Part shown: piece by piece, positions 33,186 to 38,536 of the stretch | Numbering within the stretch: position 1 is the stretch's first letter | How the letters are laid out: each line of letters begins with the position of its first letter | NCBI RefSeq assembly: GCF_023256435.1 | Contig: NZ_JAGDXM010000041.1 | Span: 1-38,536, forward strand | DNA: 38,536 nt | From: Thermoplasma sp. | Lineage (GTDB): Archaea > Thermoplasmatota > Thermoplasmata > Thermoplasmatales > Thermoplasmataceae | Reading direction: 5' to 3' | The notes under the pieces: generated by a model | Seen by the model: only the letters and a program-made list of their open reading frames with translations | Databases searched by the model: none | Told to the model about the DNA's origin: nothing | Position numbers and translations under genes: made by a program

Positions 33186-33896
33186 ATGGATGATAAGGTA
33201 TTCTATGCATTGGTAACAGCGGTAGTCGTGATAGGTGGTATAGGCATAGGCGTTGCCTATTCCTACACAACAAGCCATCCAGTTTCGGTTCCATCAACAG
33301 GCCCGTACTATCTTACGATGGTGATAACGCCATCCAATCCCTATGTCTATAACAAAACCTATGAACACAATCAACCCTCCTACTTCATACTGGCAGCCAA
33401 CAATTCGCTTGAATCTGCTGCAAACATAGTGTTGCCGGCTCACAGGGAGATAGTACTCACAATAATAGATTACGATTCTGGTCCTACCCCGAATATCGGA
33501 AACACTAGCACCTCAAACACAACGATCTTCACCAAAGTTATAGGTACGGTGGGCGGAGTTGAATATCAGTACAATACCACGACTTCACTTGCGAGCTACA
33601 AAGACAACAACACCAGCCTGCTTAAGCCAGTTGTGATAAGTCAGGTAAACTGGTATGGAAATGCATCAGGAGGATACAATATAACGCACACATTCACCAT
33701 ACTCAACAGTGGTCAAGTCATCGTTAACATACCAACATTTGGTGGTACCACAACACTGGCATACCTCTACCTCAACAACACCGGCACATACACGTGGCAG
33801 TGTTATGTCCCGTGCGGCCTCTCAGCTGTTAACGGAGGCTGGAGCGGGGCCATGACCACAGTTGGCTGGATGACCGGTACCGTGGTAGTCGATTAA
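33186..33896 (+). CDS. membrane-anchored cupredoxin-like protein
   Basis: A 236-residue protein with an N-terminal membrane anchor (about 5-27) and an exported, Asn/Thr-rich body with many N-glycosylation sequons. The C-terminal half has a cupredoxin-like order: H168 in ITHTFTI, then TYTWQCYVPCG with C206 and C210, then methionines 223 and 229 before a final GTVVV strand. The C-x3-C-G spacing recalls the CuA domain of oxidase subunit II, but the expected histidine four residues after the second cysteine is alanine. It may carry blue or CuA-like copper, or a degenerate site. The next gene begins 2 bases after its stop, so the three genes are probably one operon. Confidence 0.65.
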   Translation: MDDKVFYALVTAVVVIGGIGIGVAYSYTTSHPVSVPSTGPYYLTMVITPSNPYVYNKTYEHNQPSYFILAANNSLESAANIVLPAHREIVLTIIDYDSGPTPNIGNTSTSNTTIFTKVIGTVGGVEYQYNTTTSLASYKDNNTSLLKPVVISQVNWYGNASGGYNITHTFTILNSGQVIVNIPTFGGTTTLAYLYLNNTGTYTWQCYVPCGLSAVNGGWSGAMTTVGWMTGTVVVD

Positions 33897-33898
33897 GC

Positions 33899-35362
33899 AT
33901 GCAAAATAGATCAATTTTTATATTTCAATTATCCTCTATATTATTATTTTTTCTGGCATTCGCCATATTCTACAACAGGTATATTTTCATAACGAGCGAT
34001 TCGCTTTATCTTTCATTTCTGATCCTCTTGATACCGGCGATCCTTTTTCTATCCACAGAGGCTCTATCAAAATTCTTCAATTCAATAGCCATATACACAG
34101 AAACTTTTTACATGTTCTTTCTGGTTGCAATCCTGTTCTCTTTTTACAGATATCCTATGTTCTGGATTCTGCTGCTTTCTGCCGTGCCTGCAGCCGTCTC
34201 ATACTGGAAGATGCTCGATGGATCTGAGGGCATTCTGATCAGGCTACCGGCATTCATAGGCACAATGATATTCATGATATACCTTGGTGGCCTGATCTCT
34301 ATACCGTTGCCGACTCAGGCTCCGGTGATAATTGAATCGGATGTCAGCGTTTTTAAGGGTCTAGGTATGATACCACTTGGTCTTGATATAGACGGAGTGT
34401 TCATACTATCCCAGAATCTGGACATACTCATAAGTCCATTCATAGAGATCGTTTTCTTTGCGGTGGCCTCGCTCGTATCCGAAAACTATTACCAGATAAT
34501 ATCGTACTCCTCCCGCCACGGTAACACCATTGGATCGGCACTGTCTGGTCTGACAAGTGCCTTCAGCTGCCAGTGTGAGAGCTTTATATCGCTTCTACCG
34601 GCTGTTGCCGCGCTGATAATAGATGTGATACTTATCCCCGTTCTGTTTCTGAGTCTTACCCTTCTCATTCTCACCTACATCTTTGTGTCCAGATACTACA
34701 AATCAGGAAGACGCATAAGGAAATTTTTTGTGATTCCAAACAGAGGATCATATATTCACACGCTGATGCTGGTTGCTGGATCAGTGTTGCTTCCAGTCAT
34801 TCTTGAATACTTAGTTTCACTTGGGCTGGAGAAGAATTTCATATTTTTCTTTATGGGTGGCATGGCCATGGTTCTCTCAGGCTTCATCTTCATTCTTATG
34901 GTTCTGTACTTTATTGATTTCAGTTTCCGCTCCCTGCTGGTTGGTTCGATGCTGTCTCTATCAGGGCTCGCCCTTTCATATGTATGGTTTCTACCTTCAT
35001 TAACATACAAAGCGTACTCTGTTCCGGCTTATTATGCACTCATGATGATCACTGGATATCTGTCCGGTATCGCAATAGGATCAGGCTATCATGTTATGCC
35101 GGATAGAATGAAGTACACATATTTGGAATATGTCACCGTAATTTTCAACGTTATACCTCTGATTATCTTCTATATGTCAGCGATCCTTGAGATACACGTA
35201 TGGAAATTCATGCCCATACTTGATCAGGTATGGTTCAGTCTTGCGCTATGGATCTCCATGCTTCCGCTGATGTGGTATACAACGCATCTTTCACTCAACA
35301 GCTTCGCTGGATCCGATGCTTTTATTGCAAAACAGGTGATCGCCCATGAACATCCTGATTGA
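33899..35362 (+). CDS. polytopic membrane protein with CQC motif, unknown function
   Basis: A 487-residue protein with about twelve hydrophobic segments and no soluble domain. I recognise no family. The notable feature is SAFSCQCESF at about residue 222, a CXC pair at the start of a membrane segment following a loop with HGNTIGSALSGLTS. Histidines near the C-terminus (YHVMPDRM, LEIHVWKF, YTTHLS, HEHPD) could be ligands. It begins two bases after the cupredoxin-like gene and overlaps the ferredoxin gene by 17 bases, so it is probably part of the same membrane complex. A heme or copper role is possible but not shown. Confidence 0.6.
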   Translation: MQNRSIFIFQLSSILLFFLAFAIFYNRYIFITSDSLYLSFLILLIPAILFLSTEALSKFFNSIAIYTETFYMFFLVAILFSFYRYPMFWILLLSAVPAAVSYWKMLDGSEGILIRLPAFIGTMIFMIYLGGLISIPLPTQAPVIIESDVSVFKGLGMIPLGLDIDGVFILSQNLDILISPFIEIVFFAVASLVSENYYQIISYSSRHGNTIGSALSGLTSAFSCQCESFISLLPAVAALIIDVILIPVLFLSLTLLILTYIFVSRYYKSGRRIRKFFVIPNRGSYIHTLMLVAGSVLLPVILEYLVSLGLEKNFIFFFMGGMAMVLSGFIFILMVLYFIDFSFRSLLVGSMLSLSGLALSYVWFLPSLTYKAYSVPAYYALMMITGYLSGIAIGSGYHVMPDRMKYTYLEYVTVIFNVIPLIIFYMSAILEIHVWKFMPILDQVWFSLALWISMLPLMWYTTHLSLNSFAGSDAFIAKQVIAHEHPD

Positions 35363-37268
35363 TCTGGGCATAGAGCTTTCGATGTCTCTCTTCTTCTTCT
35401 ATCTATTTTACAGGATGGCGAAGAAGACCACAAGCGGTGTCCTCGAAATATTCCTGGAAGCAATGATGCTGTCCATGTTCGCCGGCCTCACAATATATTA
35501 TCAGTGGCCGATAACATTCTTAACAGCCTCCGCAGCTGTTGATTCACCCATGGTCATCATGGGGGTCGCAGCCGTATGGGCCTATTCTAAAAGATATTCC
35601 ACCATAACCCTCACAAGATACCCCGCATTCATAACTCTTCTGATCGCTAACGAGGTTCTTATGGCGTACTTTCTTATGATCGTAACGTACCCGAATCTCT
35701 CCGGATACGGATCCTTCTATGTTCTTTCCCACGCCATAAGCAGTTATCTCTTCGTTCTGTCCATGGAGATAGAGATGATCCTTTCCATAATTTTCCTTGA
35801 AACGGATCGGATCAAGAGGATAATCTTTTCTGGCATCGCGTTCTCAGGCATGTTCAATCCATTCATACTGCCTGGCAGAATCTTTCCCATTTACGGAACA
35901 GTGTATATCGCCATTATCATGGTCGTATTCATGGCCATACTCTTCGAATTCATCGCCCTAAAATTCGATACGATGAATCATTTCAGAATCACTATAATAA
36001 CGATCTTTTTCGGGCTCATGGCGTTTTCATCCTTAGGCCTGTTTCTGTCCCTTATATTGAATTCCCACATCTTCCTGATTATTTTCGGCATTTCAATGCT
36101 TGCGCAGATGGCATTCTATTTCCATTATCTCTTTGCCCCGGATAAAAGCAAAGGCAGCATTGGCTGGTCCAACAACAGATACCATATGTTCTATGTGCTT
36201 TTGTTCTCGTTCGTTGCCGAGTGGTTCATTTCCGCTACTCTTGACTCCATCCTTGGAGGGGTTCATGGTGTTCAGGCATTCCTGAACTCATTCGGCACTG
36301 GCACCGGTGCCGGAATAGTTCAGTCTATATTCAACGTTATACTCATCTTCGGTTCTGTTACAAATTCATACGTATTTCTAATAATAATGGGAATCGAAAT
36401 GGCTTCACTGGTCATCATACGCATCGGCAGGCTAAGATGGAGAGAGAAGAGATGGAATTTGACATTCGCACTGATAGCGTATGCTCTGTACACCGTTTAT
36501 TTTCCCAATTTTGTCGATCCCAAATATTATGAGACGATCCCACTCTGGGGTAATATTGGCAGTCTTGGTCCAGTATATCCTGACATACTGGCCGCTCTCA
36601 TAGGCAGCTACGCGCTCTATGCTGTTCTTGCGCTTTTGTTTGGAAGAAGGAGCTACTGCAGCACCCTATGTCCTTCTGCGGTCATGTATGGCGGTACGCT
36701 AGGACAGGCCATGATAAAGTACAATTATTCTGCTCCCGCCAGCAGGAAACATATAGGCAGCAAGTTCAAGGAGTCGCTGTACCCCGTCATCGGATCTTCA
36801 TGGATATTGATACTCATAGCAGCTTATCTCTCATATCTCTCAAGCACAGGTTCGCATAACTTCGATCTGTTTGGAGTGGACCCAGCAATTCTTTATTCAG
36901 TGGCTGTATGGAACGTCTTGTGGTACGTATTCTTCATGAGCATACCAATTGTGGGCATGAGTCCATGCAGGAGATACGGCTGGTGCACCACAGGAACATT
37001 CGTTGGGTTTTTCAGTAAAATTGGATTTTTCAGGCTCAAGGTACATGATCCATCCCAGTGCGTCAGATGCGAAACGAAGGCCTGCGTCACTGCATGCGAA
37101 GTTGGGGCTGGGGATCTGGCCGGGCAGTTCATAAAGCAGGGCTATTTCAAGAGTTCTAAGTGTGTTGGTTCAGGATCGTGCGTACTCGCATGCCCATACG
37201 ATAACATCTACTTTTATGATGTAAGAAATGCCATGCATGACTTCATAAAGAAATTCAGGAAAAAGTAG
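35346..37268 (+). CDS. polytopic membrane iron-sulfur protein (NapH/CcoG-like C-terminus)
   Basis: A 640-residue protein. The first 420 residues are about ten membrane segments of unknown type. The C-terminal third resembles NapH/CcoG-type membrane ferredoxins: RRSYCSTLCPSAV near 437, SPCRRYGWC near 541, then two cluster motifs, CVRCETKACVTAC (CX2CX4CX3C, about 572-584) and CVGSGSCVLACP (about 606-617), where only three cysteines remain. Such proteins pass electrons between quinol and extracytoplasmic or cytoplasmic carriers. It is the last gene of the cluster, and its overlap with the preceding gene implies coupling. The fusion of a long N-terminal membrane region to this module is unusual. 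Confidence 0.7.
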   Translation: MNILIDLGIELSMSLFFFYLFYRMAKKTTSGVLEIFLEAMMLSMFAGLTIYYQWPITFLTASAAVDSPMVIMGVAAVWAYSKRYSTITLTRYPAFITLLIANEVLMAYFLMIVTYPNLSGYGSFYVLSHAISSYLFVLSMEIEMILSIIFLETDRIKRIIFSGIAFSGMFNPFILPGRIFPIYGTVYIAIIMVVFMAILFEFIALKFDTMNHFRITIITIFFGLMAFSSLGLFLSLILNSHIFLIIFGISMLAQMAFYFHYLFAPDKSKGSIGWSNNRYHMFYVLLFSFVAEWFISATLDSILGGVHGVQAFLNSFGTGTGAGIVQSIFNVILIFGSVTNSYVFLIIMGIEMASLVIIRIGRLRWREKRWNLTFALIAYALYTVYFPNFVDPKYYETIPLWGNIGSLGPVYPDILAALIGSYALYAVLALLFGRRSYCSTLCPSAVMYGGTLGQAMIKYNYSAPASRKHIGSKFKESLYPVIGSSWILILIAAYLSYLSSTGSHNFDLFGVDPAILYSVAVWNVLWYVFFMSIPIVGMSPCRRYGWCTTGTFVGFFSKIGFFRLKVHDPSQCVRCETKACVTACEVGAGDLAGQFIKQGYFKSSKCVGSGSCVLACPYDNIYFYDVRNAMHDFIKKFRKK

Positions 37269-37288
37269 AATTTTTTCATGTTGATATT

Positions 37289-37948
37289 TCAGGATCTGCT
37301 GAGGTAATTTTCATAATAGTACAGCTTCTCTAGATTTATGAGTTCAGTTATGTCGTGATATCTCTGTCTCCTTCTTATGGAGTAATTTGTATCATGATCC
37401 TTCTTGATGATCTCCTTTGAGGTTTCAAGAAGATTTTCGTGTCTCAGCACGGTGTCAACATTTATACCTTCCAATGGTCCTGATATTTCTGTCTTCTTCA
37501 TCCTTAGTGAAGTGAAAGAACCTCCTATCTTGAATTCGTAACCCTGATCGAATCCGACCTTTATATCATCTGCAGCTATTATTCTATCGGCAAGAAGCGC
37601 AATCTCATAGCCTTCATCCACAGCGTCTCCATTAAGTATGGCGAAAACTGGTTTCTGAAAGGAATAGATCATCGAGATGAGTGACGAAGAGGACTGCATC
37701 ATCCTGTAAATTTCCCTATTGGTGATGCTGCTGATCAAAAGCTTTTTGGCAAATATGTTATTCATACCAGTCAGCGCTATTGAATGCACGCTCTCATCCA
37801 TGGCTGCTATGCCAAAGGCTGCGATCATCTCATCAAGCGTGTTTAGATCAAAATTCCCCTTCGTGTCGCTTCTGATAACGATCAGACCGATTCCTTCCTC
37901 CTGCCAGAATGAAATACTCTTATATCCTCTCACCCTGATATCATTCAT
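37289..37948 (-). CDS. crotonase-fold (enoyl-CoA hydratase/isomerase-like) protein
   Basis: A 219-residue protein with a crotonase core: IGLIVIRSD near the start, then SIALTGMNNIFAKK and KPVFAILNGDAVDEGYEIALLADRIIA. The last corresponds to the family KPV.A.VNG.A.GGG.ELAL..D. The second oxyanion-hole region is altered (DAVDEG in place of ALGGG), and the usual second catalytic glutamate segment is not evident, so a typical hydratase reaction is doubtful. The C-terminus is helical and basic. A leaderless start is suggested by the TATA element near 37973-37980. It is divergent from the HTH_10 regulator. Confidence 0.7.
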   Translation of the reverse strand: MNDIRVRGYKSISFWQEEGIGLIVIRSDTKGNFDLNTLDEMIAAFGIAAMDESVHSIALTGMNNIFAKKLLISSITNREIYRMMQSSSSLISMIYSFQKPVFAILNGDAVDEGYEIALLADRIIAADDIKVGFDQGYEFKIGGSFTSLRMKKTEISGPLEGINVDTVLRHENLLETSKEIIKKDHDTNYSIRRRQRYHDITELINLEKLYYYENYLSRS

Positions 37949-37972
37949 CTTATCTGATTCCTAATGGCAATA

Positions 37973-37980
37973 CTTATATT
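37973..37980. promoter_or_regulatory. shared bidirectional TATA element
   Basis: CTTATATT lies about 25 bases before TTG 38004 on the plus strand and, read in reverse as AATATAAG, about 27 bases before ATG 37948 on the minus strand. One element could serve both genes. Both transcripts would then be leaderless. Confidence 0.5.
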
Positions 37981-38003
37981 TGATGGATGCCTAACATGTT
38001 AGA

Positions 38004-38536
38004 TTGAAAGCAAACAGTCCATCGATAGAAGCTATTATAGAAGTGGAGAGGGAAGACTGCTGGGTCACGAATCTTGTCCTGGATAGGGATCCCAAAGCTG
38101 TGATAGAGAGGCTTCGCATAGGCGAAAACACAACGATACACCTAGTAAAGCCGTCTATAGATCGACGTACGCTCTTCAATGAGATAAAAAAATATCCTGG
38201 TTATGTCCTGAAGGCAAACCTGAGCGGCAAAGATTCCATATGGGCTGAGGGAAAAAGCTGTTCGTCCTGCCGCATCCTTGAATCGTTTAATCTGATGGTG
38301 ATGGGTGGAAAATCCATAGGTTTTGATAAGGTCAGATACAGGATAATCGCCCCTACAAAAGCCGAATTCAATCGGGCGCTCAAAAAATTGAAGGATGAAG
38401 AGCTGAACGCTGTTGTTATCACGACGAACGAGTACTCAAAGAATGATCTCACGCCCAGAGAAAGGGAGGTTATAATGAGCGCCCTTAAGCTTGGATATTT
38501 TTATATCGATAGGCAGATCTCCATGAAGGATCTGGC
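38004..38536 (+). CDS. HTH_10 (Bat-type) transcriptional regulator, truncated by window end
   Basis: At least 177 residues, running off the right edge; absent from the ORF track. From TTG 38004 the frame reads LKANSPSIEAIIEVEREDCW, continues through a ligand-binding-like region with CSSC at about residues 85-88, and ends with LTPREREVIMSALKLGYFYID. That is the start of the HTH_10 domain of bacterio-opsin activator-like proteins. Upstream the frame is closed by TAA at 37992, so TTG is the only start near the TATA element. It may regulate the adjacent crotonase-like gene. Confidence 0.75.
   Translation, partial: MKANSPSIEAIIEVEREDCWVTNLVLDRDPKAVIERLRIGENTTIHLVKPSIDRRTLFNEIKKYPGYVLKANLSGKDSIWAEGKSCSSCRILESFNLMVMGGKSIGFDKVRYRIIAPTKAEFNRALKKLKDEELNAVVITTNEYSKNDLTPREREVIMSALKLGYFYIDRQISMKDL

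Noticed and set aside
1-38536. CRISPR arrays or prophage
   Set aside because: No regularly spaced direct repeats, integrases or phage structural genes were seen; nearly all genes are housekeeping or single-copy metabolic genes.

Overview
The window looks like chromosomal DNA of a thermoacidophilic euryarchaeon of the genus Thermoplasma, closest to T. acidophilum as far as I can judge from memory. The evidence is a group II chaperonin matching my memory of the Thermoplasma thermosome beta subunit, an archaeal-type ribosomal protein cluster, archaeal RNA-processing proteins (Rpp29, Cbf5, Nop5, Lsm, Taw1), TATA boxes about 25 bases before start codons (many genes look leaderless), and GGTGA-type ribosome binding sites only inside operons. 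No database search was possible.

Layout. 1-3362 (minus): an APC-family permease followed by two overlapping oligopeptide-type ABC ATPases. 3363-3470: a divergent regulatory region with three inverted repeats. 3471-5176: a HypE/ThiL-like ATP-binding protein and ThiE, a probable thiamine pair. 5219-6853: thermosome beta with its own promoter. 6924-7862: the wyosine enzyme Taw1. 7863-8215: a likely remnant of an IS200/IS605-type right end (omega-RNA-like hairpins), then tRNA-Gln(CUG). 8216-10628 (minus): a site-2 metalloprotease and a DedA-like membrane protein. 10854-11714: an SDR39U1-like epimerase. 11715-12080: a spacer ending in a strikingly structured, probably transcribed leader.

12081-26994 is one long plus-strand operon: uL3, uL4, uL23, uL2, uS19, uL22, uS3, uL29, aIF1/SUI1, Rpp29, uS17, uL14, uL24, eS4, uL5, uS14 (absent from the ORF track), uS8, uL6, eL32, eL19, uL18, uS5, uL30, uL15, SecY, adenylate kinase, a YidC/EMC3-like protein and CMP kinase. 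Ribosome synthesis, protein export and nucleotide supply are therefore transcribed together. A separate promoter then serves cbf5 and nop5, whose genes overlap by 248 bases in different frames.

28674-30458 (minus) holds lsm, eL37 (also missing from the ORF track) and purF, overlapping head to tail. 30612-33024 holds a second SDR protein, an unrecognised small protein, and a SelB-like protein without a working GTPase P-loop. 33186-37268 is a three-gene cluster (cupredoxin-like protein, polytopic protein with a CQC motif, polytopic ferredoxin protein) that looks like an uncharacterised membrane electron-transfer complex. The window ends with a divergent crotonase-like gene and a truncated HTH_10 (Bat-type) regulator sharing one TATA element.

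The strongest leads are the uL3 leader RNA, the cbf5/nop5 overlap, the cupredoxin/ferredoxin cluster, the three-dyad operator region and the omega-RNA-like remnant.
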